A model generated the notes under the pieces. The model had not been told where the DNA came from and did not search any database. It saw only the letters and a list, made by a program, of their open reading frames with translations. This document shows positions 46,985-55,597 of a stretch of 64,000 bases of DNA, in pieces. The translations under genes were made by a program, and so were the position numbers. Origin of the DNA: Mediterranea massiliensis (lineage in GTDB: Bacteria > Bacteroidota > Bacteroidia > Bacteroidales > Bacteroidaceae); the NCBI GenBank assembly GCA_015060695.1, contig SUYA01000002.1:124001-188000 (forward strand). Direction: 5' to 3'. Numbering within the stretch: the stretch's first letter is position 1; each line of letters opens with the position of its first letter.

Positions 46985-48508
46985 TTACTTTAAAAAAGTT
47001 ATTTCAAAACGACTACCTTTACCCAAAACACTTTCTGCACGAATAGTTCCACCATGCATTTCTACCATAGTCTTTACGTAGTATAATCCCAAACCATATC
47101 CCTTCACATTATGAATATTTCCGTTCGGTACTCTATAGAATTTATCGAAGATATTGGGTAGTTTGTCTTTACTTATACCAATCCCTTGGTCGGCTATATT
47201 TATCAACACCTTCTCATCATCACCAATACAATCAATCGTAACTTTAGCAACCGCAGGACTATATTTAATGGCATTATCCAATAAATTACTCAATATATGA
47301 GTTAGATGGGTGCGATCAGCTCGCACACTTACATCAAAAGGTGATATATTCAGTATTACTTTTACCTCTTTATTGGCTTTCAATTTGTGCTGTTCTATTA
47401 TAACAGGAAGTAACTCATTCAACCGACATATCTCTTTATGCAAAATCAAGTTTTTCCTACGTTCCATGCTCATTGTTAATATCTGCTCTACCAATTCCTC
47501 CAATTTCTTAAGTTGTTGTTGACAAATATTCAAATATTTTTCACGTTGTATTTTCTCCTCTGCTTGATTAAAATTGAGTAATGCATCATTGGCCGCATAG
47601 GCTACGGCAATAGGTGTTTTTAGTTCGTGAGTGATGTTATTAGTGAAATCGCTTTTCATCTCTTCCAACGTTTTTTGTTTTATCAAGATTCGAATAAGAT
47701 AACCGAATGTGAAAGCTATGAAATACAGAATAATAATCGAAGTAACTAGAATACCTATCATCTGTTTTAATACTTGATTTCTGATAGGTTCCATCCACAA
47801 CAAGTAACTTCTATTAGAATGCATGTCAAGTGTATGTTCATAACACTTGGCTTTTTTACTCGGTATATACCCTTCAGTAATGCCTATGGCCAACGTATCG
47901 TAAAGAGCATGGATTGAATCGTGAAGAACAGTTCGACTAACATATGCCAAGCGAGTAGGCAAATAAATACCTCTACTATATAGTTCTTCTGTTAAAAGAC
48001 TATCATATATCCTAAAGTCTGGTTCTCGCAACAAATCTATACCACTATGCATAGCTTGCTGAAAATACTCAGTCAATTTTTCTATGCTTCCTTGTCTATC
48101 AAAGGTAGTAGTAAAAGAATCGGTAGTTGTTAGTTTTTCCGAACGATCTACTACAAAGGTCTTAACATTCTTCTTCCCATATTTGACCCCTAGGTCTTGT
48201 ACCAAAGAGTCTATCTGTGAGTCATTACTATCTTTAATTGCTAATTCACTCTCTACAATGGTACTTCCTTTTTCATTTACACCAGCCGATATGCTGATAG
48301 TGCCATGCTCTCTACCCTCTTTTGAAAGTCGTTCAATTCGCATCATCATTTCGTTATAGTCACTTAGCCTCATTGCCTCCATAATACCTTGTTCCATTAG
48401 TTGTTTTTGGCTATAATAGAGACTGCTCAACCAGAAAAATTGGTAAGCAATGCTTGTGGCAAGCGATAATATCACCAATACGGCTATTAGTTTTAAAGGA
48501 AGTTTCAT
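46985..48508 (-). CDS. rprX: Two-component sensor histidine kinase (RprX-like)
   Basis: This 507-residue kinase has an N-terminal membrane helix (about 7-26), a periplasmic sensor region (about 30-245) and a second helix (LVTSIIILYFIAFTFGYL, about 250-270). A HisKA domain with phospho-acceptor H294 in NNITHELKTP follows. The ATPase domain has NLLDNAIKYSP, DQGIGISKDKL and GYGLGLYYVK. It is followed by its response regulator and is divergent from an outer-membrane beta-barrel gene. A -7 box at 48514-48521 lies only 5 bases before the ATG, predicting a nearly leaderless transcript. The signal is unknown. Confidence 0.92.
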   Translation of the reverse strand: MKLPLKLIAVLVILSLATSIAYQFFWLSSLYYSQKQLMEQGIMEAMRLSDYNEMMMRIERLSKEGREHGTISISAGVNEKGSTIVESELAIKDSNDSQIDSLVQDLGVKYGKKNVKTFVVDRSEKLTTTDSFTTTFDRQGSIEKLTEYFQQAMHSGIDLLREPDFRIYDSLLTEELYSRGIYLPTRLAYVSRTVLHDSIHALYDTLAIGITEGYIPSKKAKCYEHTLDMHSNRSYLLWMEPIRNQVLKQMIGILVTSIIILYFIAFTFGYLIRILIKQKTLEEMKSDFTNNITHELKTPIAVAYAANDALLNFNQAEEKIQREKYLNICQQQLKKLEELVEQILTMSMERRKNLILHKEICRLNELLPVIIEQHKLKANKEVKVILNISPFDVSVRADRTHLTHILSNLLDNAIKYSPAVAKVTIDCIGDDEKVLINIADQGIGISKDKLPNIFDKFYRVPNGNIHNVKGYGLGLYYVKTMVEMHGGTIRAESVLGKGSRFEITFLK

Positions 48509-48513
48509 GGCAA

Positions 48514-48521
48514 CAAAGATA
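48514..48521 (-). promoter_or_regulatory. -7 box (TATCTTTG) directly before the sensor kinase gene
   Basis: Minus-strand TATCTTTG ends 5 bases before the ATG at 48508. If used, transcription would start at about the A of the ATG. Confidence 0.4.
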
Positions 48522-48660
48522 CACTTTTCAATTTTAGTTAAGCTAATGTGATAAGACTAAATAACACTTCTGTTAAGTGTTAGTAAGCCGACAAATTAAT
48601 TCCTTTTTCCTAAAAGTACGGATATTTGCCCTCAAAGAAACATTATTAAATTCCACAAGT

Positions 48661-50742
48661 ATGAAAAAAGTATTTTTTATTTCAATTAGCGTTTGTACAT
48701 TTCTCTGTGTAAGAGCACAAGAGAGTAATCTTCCAACCGTTCAAGATACACTCACTTGGCATACGAATAGGTTGGATAGTCTATATAAAGAACTTCCCGA
48801 AGTATTAATAACCGGTGAAAAACCCATTGTAAAGGCCAAAGCCGGCAAATTAATATATGACTTACCTCGATTAATACAAGATAAAGGTGTGACAAATATC
48901 TATGAAGCCATTAAAGAACTACCTGGCATTATGGAAATGAACGATGTATTGATGTTGGGTGGCCAAAGTGTAACCATTGTACTTGATGGGAAAGTAACCA
49001 ACATGAGCAACGAACAATTAAATGCATTATTAAAAAGCATGCCTGCTAACCGGATTGCCAACGCCGAAGTGATGTATAATGCATCTGCCAGACATCAAGT
49101 ACGAGGTGCCATGATAAACATTACACTAAAGAAACAAATAGAAGATATTCTACAAGGAGAAGTCATGGGAGAGTACAAATACCAAGAAAAAAATTATGCC
49201 ACTCAACGAGCCAGTTTACTTTTCAATAATAATCGGTGGGCAATCGATGTGATGTACCGGCATGGAAGCGGTACACTGAGACATGGCACAACAGACAAAA
49301 AAGCTATCCATACGTTAATTGACGGCACACGTCATGAAATTGCAACACATGAACGAAGCAAAAATGATAGTTATTCACACTCGCTAAGAATTGGGACAGA
49401 TTATAATTTTCAAAAGAATCATCTATTAAGTCTGGTATACAACGGTGTATGGGAAGGGGGAAATGGAAATAATATGACGAAAGGTTCATTAAATGCAACA
49501 TTGAATAACGAAGATGACAAACAACTCCACAATCTCCGGTTGGATTACAACACTCCTATCGGATTAAAAGCCGGTGTGGAAATGACTTACTATCAATCGC
49601 CCTCCAAACAATGGCTAACTAGCAAGTTCAAAGAACAGGAAACTATATTTTTCAGTGAAGAAAACCAACGAATCAATCGTTGGCGTTACTATCTAACAGG
49701 TGAACAATCTATCTCCTCAAAATGGGGAGTGAATTACGGAACAATCTATAGTAACAGCATCGACCATAGTCATCAATATTTTGACGTTACCGATAAAAGC
49801 GATATGAGGTCTCGACTACGAGAAGAAACATTGAACCTCTATATGGGATTAAACTACCAATTTGGAGAGAAGTTTTTATTCGATTTTTCTTTGGCCACAG
49901 AACATTACAAAACCGCCATATGGAATCAATGGAATTGGTATCCAACATTGAATTTGGTATATCAACCTTCTACCAGCCGCATTCTACAACTCTCGTTCAG
50001 TAGCGACAAAAAATATCCTGGTTATTGGGCTATGCAAAATGCAACTACCTATCTGAATAGTTACTCCGAAATACAAGGCAATCCCTATATCAAACCATCA
50101 AGAATGTATAACACCTCCTTAACATTTATACTTAAGGGAAAATATATTTTCCAAGTACACTTCAATCATACACATGATTATGCTATGCAAACACACTACC
50201 AATCTCCTGAACGATTGGTAGAAATATATAAATATGTAAATTTTGACTTCTCACAACAAGCAGGATTAATGGCTTCTATCCCGTTTAAAATAGGCAAGTG
50301 GTTAAATAGTCGTTGGATGCTGATGGGTATATGGATGCGACAAAAGGATAGTGATTTTTATGACCATCCCTTCGATCGTCGCCAATCATTAATTATATCC
50401 AACATAAACAACACACTTACATTAAGCAAAAAGCCCGATTTGCGTTTGCAAATAGATGGCCGTTTACAAACAAAGGCTATTCAAGCCACCTACAATTTAC
50501 CCACATCAGCTTCGGTAAACATAAAACTACGCTATGCTTTTGCTAAAGGGAAAGCAGCACTTCAATTCTATTGCAATGATTTGTTCGAGACATCGCAAAT
50601 AGATCCATATATACATTATGGGAATCAGTGGGTAGAAAACAACTATTCCTGCTTTCGCGAATGGGGTGCTTCATTTACGTGGCAATTTGGCGCTTATAAG
50701 GAGAAAAAACGTTCCGATATAGATAGTACACGCTTCAAATAA
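48661..50742 (+). CDS. TonB-dependent receptor-like outer-membrane beta-barrel protein
   Basis: This 693-residue protein has a signal peptide (MKKVFFISISVCTFLCVRA then Q). A plug-like domain (about residues 55-170: YEAIKELPGIMEMNDVLML, SVTIVLDGKVTNM, and NASARHQVRGAMINITLKK) is followed by a large barrel region ending WGASFTWQFGAYK. The plug and barrel (OMP_b-brl_3 type) resemble SusC-independent TonB-dependent receptors. No SusD partner is adjacent. The ATG at 48661 is preferred over a longer frame from 48577. It is divergent from the RprX-like kinase, which may regulate it; the ligand is unknown. Confidence 0.87.
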   Translation: MKKVFFISISVCTFLCVRAQESNLPTVQDTLTWHTNRLDSLYKELPEVLITGEKPIVKAKAGKLIYDLPRLIQDKGVTNIYEAIKELPGIMEMNDVLMLGGQSVTIVLDGKVTNMSNEQLNALLKSMPANRIANAEVMYNASARHQVRGAMINITLKKQIEDILQGEVMGEYKYQEKNYATQRASLLFNNNRWAIDVMYRHGSGTLRHGTTDKKAIHTLIDGTRHEIATHERSKNDSYSHSLRIGTDYNFQKNHLLSLVYNGVWEGGNGNNMTKGSLNATLNNEDDKQLHNLRLDYNTPIGLKAGVEMTYYQSPSKQWLTSKFKEQETIFFSEENQRINRWRYYLTGEQSISSKWGVNYGTIYSNSIDHSHQYFDVTDKSDMRSRLREETLNLYMGLNYQFGEKFLFDFSLATEHYKTAIWNQWNWYPTLNLVYQPSTSRILQLSFSSDKKYPGYWAMQNATTYLNSYSEIQGNPYIKPSRMYNTSLTFILKGKYIFQVHFNHTHDYAMQTHYQSPERLVEIYKYVNFDFSQQAGLMASIPFKIGKWLNSRWMLMGIWMRQKDSDFYDHPFDRRQSLIISNINNTLTLSKKPDLRLQIDGRLQTKAIQATYNLPTSASVNIKLRYAFAKGKAALQFYCNDLFETSQIDPYIHYGNQWVENNYSCFREWGASFTWQFGAYKEKKRSDIDSTRFK

Positions 50743-50754
50743 TTTAAACTTTTG

Positions 50755-51147
50755 TCACACAAAAGAAAAAAACATAGGCTTTAATGGCTCCTGATTAGCA
50801 CTTTCAATAGGAGTAACTGACACCTCCTTTGTCAAACAATCATATAAAAAACAGCCAACCTTTTGAAGAGCAAGAATATGACTTTCTATCGGACGTTCAA
50901 GGGCTTCGGTTTCTGTAATAGGATGCAATCCATAATGGGCTGAAACAAAGATTATGTGTGGGTATTTCTCTGTTAAATAGCCATTACAACTAATACAAAG
51001 TTGTTTATCTCTACGTACTAATGTATCAGCCACATATTGTAAATCCCAACGCAAAGAGTCTATTTCCGGAGTGGTAGATTCAACCATCTCCCATGCAGCT
51101 TGGAAACGCTTTATAGAATCAAATAAAGTTTCTCTTGTTCTTTCCAT
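50755..51147 (-). CDS. Hypothetical protein, 130 residues
   Basis: I do not recognise this protein. It has no signal peptide or membrane segment. It contains several Cys (CISCNGYL around residue 52, GCFLYDCL near 98) that could bind metal, and a predicted helix-rich N-terminus (FDSIKRFQAAWEMVE). The gene is convergent with the outer-membrane receptor gene and ends 12 bases from its stop. It lies 73 bases downstream of the HAD phosphatase gene on the same strand and may be the last gene of that unit. Confidence 0.6.
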   Translation of the reverse strand: MERTRETLFDSIKRFQAAWEMVESTTPEIDSLRWDLQYVADTLVRRDKQLCISCNGYLTEKYPHIIFVSAHYGLHPITETEALERPIESHILALQKVGCFLYDCLTKEVSVTPIESANQEPLKPMFFSFV

Positions 51148-51220
51148 AATTCAACATCATTGATTTATGATTAAGAACAATAGAATTTAAGTATTTGTTC
51201 ATTCAAGGAAAGCTATCATT

Positions 51221-51877
51221 TCAACATTTCGTTGCAATCTCAAAGATAGACATAACATCTTCTACAATATATGCTGGCAAATATTGTTCCAATTCTGAAC
51301 GTGGACGAAAACCCCAGGTAACGCCACAAGCGGTCACACCAGCATTCTTAGCTGTCTGCATATCAACTCCAGAATCCCCCACATAAAGTGTATCTTCCTT
51401 TAATTGCTTAGAGATGTATAATATATCATTTACAATCGCAGGATTCGGCTTTATAGGAATATTCTCTCTCTGTCCTAACACCGCAATAAAATTAATATTT
51501 GGAAAATAATGAGCTATTAATTTTTCTGTAGCCGCTTGATATTTATTGGATGCTACCGCCAACATAATTCCGGCTTGTTGCAATTGTTCTAACAAATCAC
51601 AAATTCCAGGATATGGTACACTTTTATCCGCATTGTGCAAATTGTAATGAGGGATAAACTCAGTACGCATACGTTGCACATTATTTTCGTTTTGCTCAAC
51701 TTCAGGCAAAGCTCGTTCCAACAATTTATTAATTCCATTACCTACTCTATAAAAATAGGTATCAGGTTCATGAGTTGGATAACCCAATTGTTGCAAGGCA
51801 TAATTACAACTTTGTGCCAAATCTGCTATTGTATTTAGCAAAGTACCATCCAAATCAAATATCACGAGCTTTTTCAT
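51221..51877 (-). CDS. gph: HAD-superfamily phosphatase, phosphoglycolate phosphatase-like
   Basis: This 218-residue cytoplasmic HAD hydrolase has motif I DLDGTL (nucleophile D8, acid D10), motif II in VASNKYQAATEKL, a conserved Lys in PIKPNP, and motif IV in YVGDSGVDMQTAKNAG. The cap and length match Gph/PGPase-type enzymes, but similar HADs dephosphorylate many sugar phosphates. It starts only 3 bases after the GH43_12-like gene, linking it to carbohydrate use. A sugar-phosphate substrate is therefore possible and the gph name is tentative. Confidence 0.83.
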   Translation of the reverse strand: MKKLVIFDLDGTLLNTIADLAQSCNYALQQLGYPTHEPDTYFYRVGNGINKLLERALPEVEQNENNVQRMRTEFIPHYNLHNADKSVPYPGICDLLEQLQQAGIMLAVASNKYQAATEKLIAHYFPNINFIAVLGQRENIPIKPNPAIVNDILYISKQLKEDTLYVGDSGVDMQTAKNAGVTACGVTWGFRPRSELEQYLPAYIVEDVMSIFEIATKC

Positions 51878-51880
51878 AAT

Positions 51881-53551
51881 CTATTTTGTTATACGGAACC
51901 AATCGACATCCGTCCATCCTCCATCATTTATTTTCATGGCCGGCCTTGTACAGAAAAGCCCAACTTTCGCCCCAATCCATTGCCCCTCGCGTACTTGAAA
52001 AACATCCCCTAATGGTTTGAATTTCTTTCCGTCAAAACTATAACTAAATTTGCATCTCACCAATAGATCGTGACCACCTTCACTCTCAGGAATTTTCTCA
52101 TCACCACAAATAAACTTCACTCTCAAATAAAATGTATCGTCTGTTAGATTTACACTTTCATTCACTCGCTCCGACTCACCATTTTCAGCATTTGGACATA
52201 CTACTTGATTCAACACCAATCCGGCCTCAGTATTCTCTATTACCAGACCAGCATAATCTCTTCCCATTACAACTAACCCAGTTCTCTCACCTTTATATCG
52301 CCTATCTGGTTTAAATGTCAACTTAGTAGTAGCGGTAAAATTCTTGGCAGGTGTCTTCTGCAACAACAAATTTGCTACATCCCATAGATTCCTACAGCCA
52401 TCAATCACTGGATATGAATATAAACGTAACATTCCTTGGTCACCAGCAGCATAAAACCATTTTTCGCTAATATTAGCATGCCATTGCCACTGTGGTGCAA
52501 TGACAAAACCACTAAACTCATCACTTTCTTGTGGATTTTTTATAGAGTATTCTCTACCCACATTGGGCTTTTTATAAGTCAACACCGGATTTCCACAACC
52601 ATCACCATCTTTATCAACCCCTATTACGGGCCAGCCATCTACCCATTTCATAGGCTGAAGATGTACTAAACGGCCGTAGGCACCAACATCTTGGAAATGC
52701 ATGAACCAATCTTCACCAGTAGTCGTATCTACCCACCCTCCTTGGTGAGGACCATTAATCGGTGTGTCGCCTTGCGCTAAAACCGTTTTCCATTCATATG
52801 GGCCATATACATTTTTTGAGCGAAGTACCACTTGCCAACCAGTTGGAACACCTCCAGCAGGATGGAAGATATAATAATAGCCGTCTTTTTTATAAAATTT
52901 TGGTCCTTCACAAGTTTCATGTGCCTCATGTCCGTCAAAAACAATACGCGATTGGGTAATAGCCTTGTCTGCCTCTGGAGTCAGTTCACAAATAGCAATT
53001 ACACTCTTGAAGCCAGCACGACTTCCAGCATAAGCATGAACCATATATACTTTTCCGTCTTCATCCCATAAAGGACAAGTATCAATAATACCTTTACCTG
53101 TCTTTACCAATACTGGTTTGCTCCACGGCCCCTTGGGATCTTTTGCTTTCACCATAAAAGCTCCCTGGTCTGGGTCCCCCCAAAAAATATAGAACTCTCC
53201 ATTATGATGTCTGATAGCTGGTGCCCAAATACGATTTCCATGTTCTGGACGTATTGGGTCAGTAATTGGTTCTAGTTCATAAGGAATAGCATGGCTAATG
53301 ATAGTCCAGTTTACCAAATCCTTAGAATGTAGTATAGGCAACCCTGGCAAACAATTAAAACTAGAAGCTGTCAAATAATAGTCATCTCCTACTCTACAGA
53401 CATCTGGATCCGAATAATCGGCATAAAGCACAGGATTCTTGTAAAAACCATTTCCCAAATCAGGCGACCATACTTCTGAAACATAAGTGTTTTCCTGTGC
53501 TGCCAATTGTGTAACCAGCAGCATATTAAGACAGAATAATACTTTTTTCAT
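51881..53551 (-). CDS. GH43 family hydrolase, subfamily 12-like, with C-terminal beta-sandwich
   Basis: This 556-residue protein has a signal peptide (residues 1-18, ending LAA-Q). The GH43 propeller shows base D48 in ADYSDPDV, a DTCPLWDEDGKVYMV blade carrying the modulator, and acid Glu in CEGPKFYKKDGYYY. The C-terminal half (about 330-556) is a GH43_C2-type beta-sandwich (WFRITK end). Such enzymes are typically alpha-L-arabinofuranosidases or beta-xylosidases. The ATG at 53551 follows a possible GTG start 9 bases earlier, adjacent to the upstream stop. It is between DUF4861 and the HAD phosphatase in one operon. Confidence 0.9.
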   Translation of the reverse strand: MKKVLFCLNMLLVTQLAAQENTYVSEVWSPDLGNGFYKNPVLYADYSDPDVCRVGDDYYLTASSFNCLPGLPILHSKDLVNWTIISHAIPYELEPITDPIRPEHGNRIWAPAIRHHNGEFYIFWGDPDQGAFMVKAKDPKGPWSKPVLVKTGKGIIDTCPLWDEDGKVYMVHAYAGSRAGFKSVIAICELTPEADKAITQSRIVFDGHEAHETCEGPKFYKKDGYYYIFHPAGGVPTGWQVVLRSKNVYGPYEWKTVLAQGDTPINGPHQGGWVDTTTGEDWFMHFQDVGAYGRLVHLQPMKWVDGWPVIGVDKDGDGCGNPVLTYKKPNVGREYSIKNPQESDEFSGFVIAPQWQWHANISEKWFYAAGDQGMLRLYSYPVIDGCRNLWDVANLLLQKTPAKNFTATTKLTFKPDRRYKGERTGLVVMGRDYAGLVIENTEAGLVLNQVVCPNAENGESERVNESVNLTDDTFYLRVKFICGDEKIPESEGGHDLLVRCKFSYSFDGKKFKPLGDVFQVREGQWIGAKVGLFCTRPAMKINDGGWTDVDWFRITK

Positions 53552-53560
53552 CTTTCCCAC

Positions 53561-54796
53561 TTATTTATTTTTAATCTTTACCAATACCGGATGCAACAAG
53601 CTTTCCTTCCACTCACACATATATCGAAACCATTCTTCAGAAGTAGAAAAGCCAAATGTCTCTTTACGTGAAGTAAACATGGTGTAATAATGGAAGTAGT
53701 TGCTACCAGGTACTGATATAGTATAAAGGAAATTATCCTTATCCTTCACCTCTTGTCGAACGTATTGTTGTGGAATATAAGTAGCCAAACCAACCGTCTC
53801 CTTGGCAAAACGTATCGTATCCGTTACAGGCCAATGACGTCCCCAACTACCAACCAATCCCTTATGATCTGATTCATATACAGTCTCAGTACCCATAATA
53901 TTCTGTACACCCGCACAGAACACCTCTTCTGTCAGTGCCTCATCAAAATAAGTTTCAATCAACAAATCTCTATGACCGGCATAAAGGATATAGCGGTGCA
54001 TCATGTTCAATTCCTTGCCTTGATATTCCCATCCTTTCACTTCCACTTCAGCAATGGTACGGATAGGGCCTGTAGCCATCAGTCTCTCTGTACGGAAAGC
54101 AACCGGCTCAATATGAGTAGCCTTCTGTCCATTCCACCCTTTCATAGCACCTACACCACCACTATTTCCTACCATCAGCACATCGTCTCCAAATCCTCGT
54201 TCCAATTGCTCTTTAGTAGGATAAAACTCACTTTCAGCTAATTCTAATCTTTGATGAAATTTCCCATAAGGGTCTATCGTCTGCTTCTGATTAAAATAGA
54301 TACGATAGCCCACCAATTCTGATTCGAAAGCTGGTCCATGATGATACATTAAACTATATATATCACTACTACCAGGCACTGTTACAGACTGAGCATGCTG
54401 ATGACGATATTTAGGCGAACCTTGCATTTTCATCTGAGCATACACTCTTGCCGGATATATTTTATCACTTTTTTCAGATGAAAGGGTTATTGTCAATTCT
54501 TTTTTTGATTTAGCCGGCAAATTTATTACAAAAGCCAATTCATCTGCTTTAAGGTCACCGTCCAAATCATCCAATTGTGATGAGATTTCAGTCTTTCCAT
54601 CCATCACAATCGCCGAGCGTACTCGAAATCCCGTTTCTACATCGGCTAACTTTATCACTACAGGTTCATCAGTCTTTTCTTTATCCCATTGATTGGTTAG
54701 TTCAACAATCACTTGTTTGGTTACAACCTCCTGTGCCAATGCAGTGATTTGGCAAACAAAAAGGATACCTAAAATAGTAAATACTTTCTTTTTCAT
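53561..54796 (-). CDS. DUF4861 domain-containing secreted protein
   Basis: This 411-residue protein has a signal peptide ending LA-Q (about residue 21). The whole mature region matches the DUF4861 family (AQMKMQGSPKYRHQHAQSVT, IYSLMYHHGPAFESELVGYR, YILYAGHRDLLIETYFDEAL). The family is seen in polysaccharide loci of Bacteroidetes, often near pectin or xylan enzymes, but its activity is not established as far as I know. It is the first gene of the DUF4861-GH43-HAD unit, and its promoter is overlapped by that of the divergent rsmI-like gene. Confidence 0.85.
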   Translation of the reverse strand: MKKKVFTILGILFVCQITALAQEVVTKQVIVELTNQWDKEKTDEPVVIKLADVETGFRVRSAIVMDGKTEISSQLDDLDGDLKADELAFVINLPAKSKKELTITLSSEKSDKIYPARVYAQMKMQGSPKYRHQHAQSVTVPGSSDIYSLMYHHGPAFESELVGYRIYFNQKQTIDPYGKFHQRLELAESEFYPTKEQLERGFGDDVLMVGNSGGVGAMKGWNGQKATHIEPVAFRTERLMATGPIRTIAEVEVKGWEYQGKELNMMHRYILYAGHRDLLIETYFDEALTEEVFCAGVQNIMGTETVYESDHKGLVGSWGRHWPVTDTIRFAKETVGLATYIPQQYVRQEVKDKDNFLYTISVPGSNYFHYYTMFTSRKETFGFSTSEEWFRYMCEWKESLLHPVLVKIKNK

Positions 54797-54818
54797 GGTA
54801 TTGTATTTTATTTTTTTT

Positions 54819-54858
54819 GCAAACTTACATAAAAATCTTCTTTTTTATGTAAGTTTGC
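54819..54858. promoter_or_regulatory. Divergent promoter pair embedded in a perfect 17-bp inverted repeat
   Basis: GCAAACTTACATAAAAA (54819-54835) and its exact complement (54842-54858) flank a 6-base centre. Each arm contains a -7 box TAAGTTTG: plus strand at 54850-54857 for the rsmI-like gene (ATG 54881), minus strand at 54827-54820 for the DUF4861 gene (ATG 54796). Confidence 0.7.
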
Positions 54859-54880
54859 GACCTAAATTTCAATTAACACA

Positions 54881-55585
54881 ATGGAAACTGCACTCTATTT
54901 AATTCCTGTCACTTTGGGCGATACGGCTATTGACACTGTATTACCCACATACAACAAAGAGATTATTCTTGGTATTCGCCATTATATCGTAGAAGATATC
55001 CGTTCGGCACGACGCTTCCTGAAAAAAGTAAATCGTAGTATTGATATTGATTCATTGACATTCTATCCACTAAATAAACACACCTCGGCTGATGCTTTCA
55101 CTAGTTACTTAAAGCCGTTGGAAGAAGGACTTTCTATTGGAATTATCTCTGAGGCTGGTTGTCCAGCTATAGCCGATCCAGGCGCCGATGTAGTAGCTAT
55201 TGCTCAACAAAAAGGATTAAAAGTAATACCATTGGTTGGTCCCTCATCTATCATTCTTTCGGTAATGGGATCAGGATTCAATGGACAAAGTTTTGCCTTC
55301 AACGGTTACTTACCTATCGAACCATCTGAACGTATCAAGAAGTTAAAACAGTTAGAACAACGTATCTATAACGAACACCAAACACAACTATTTATAGAAA
55401 CGCCTTATCGCAACAACAAAATGTTAGATGACATTATACAAAATTGCCGCCCTCAAACTAAACTATGTATTGCGGCAAACATAACCTGCGAAGGTGAATA
55501 TATTAAAACCAAGACTATCAAAGAATGGAAAGGGACCTTGCCCGATTTGAACAAGATCCCCTGCATTTTTCTACTTTATAAATAA
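54881..55585 (+). CDS. RsmI-like SAM-dependent methyltransferase (tetrapyrrole methylase family)
   Basis: This 234-residue cytoplasmic protein has the tetrapyrrole-methylase fold of the RsmI family: LYLIPVTLGDTAIDTVLP at the N-terminus, GISEAGCPAIADPGADVV-like motif around residues 88-105, VPLVGPSSIILSVMGSGFNG, and IETPYRNNKMLDDI. RsmI methylates the 2'-OH of C1402 in 16S rRNA. The Bacteroidetes version is shorter and lacks part of the RsmI C-terminus, so assignment to that exact site is not certain. It lies inside a polysaccharide gene region but is probably housekeeping. Confidence 0.83.
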   Translation: METALYLIPVTLGDTAIDTVLPTYNKEIILGIRHYIVEDIRSARRFLKKVNRSIDIDSLTFYPLNKHTSADAFTSYLKPLEEGLSIGIISEAGCPAIADPGADVVAIAQQKGLKVIPLVGPSSIILSVMGSGFNGQSFAFNGYLPIEPSERIKKLKQLEQRIYNEHQTQLFIETPYRNNKMLDDIIQNCRPQTKLCIAANITCEGEYIKTKTIKEWKGTLPDLNKIPCIFLLYK

Positions 55586-55597
55586 TATGAATATCTA

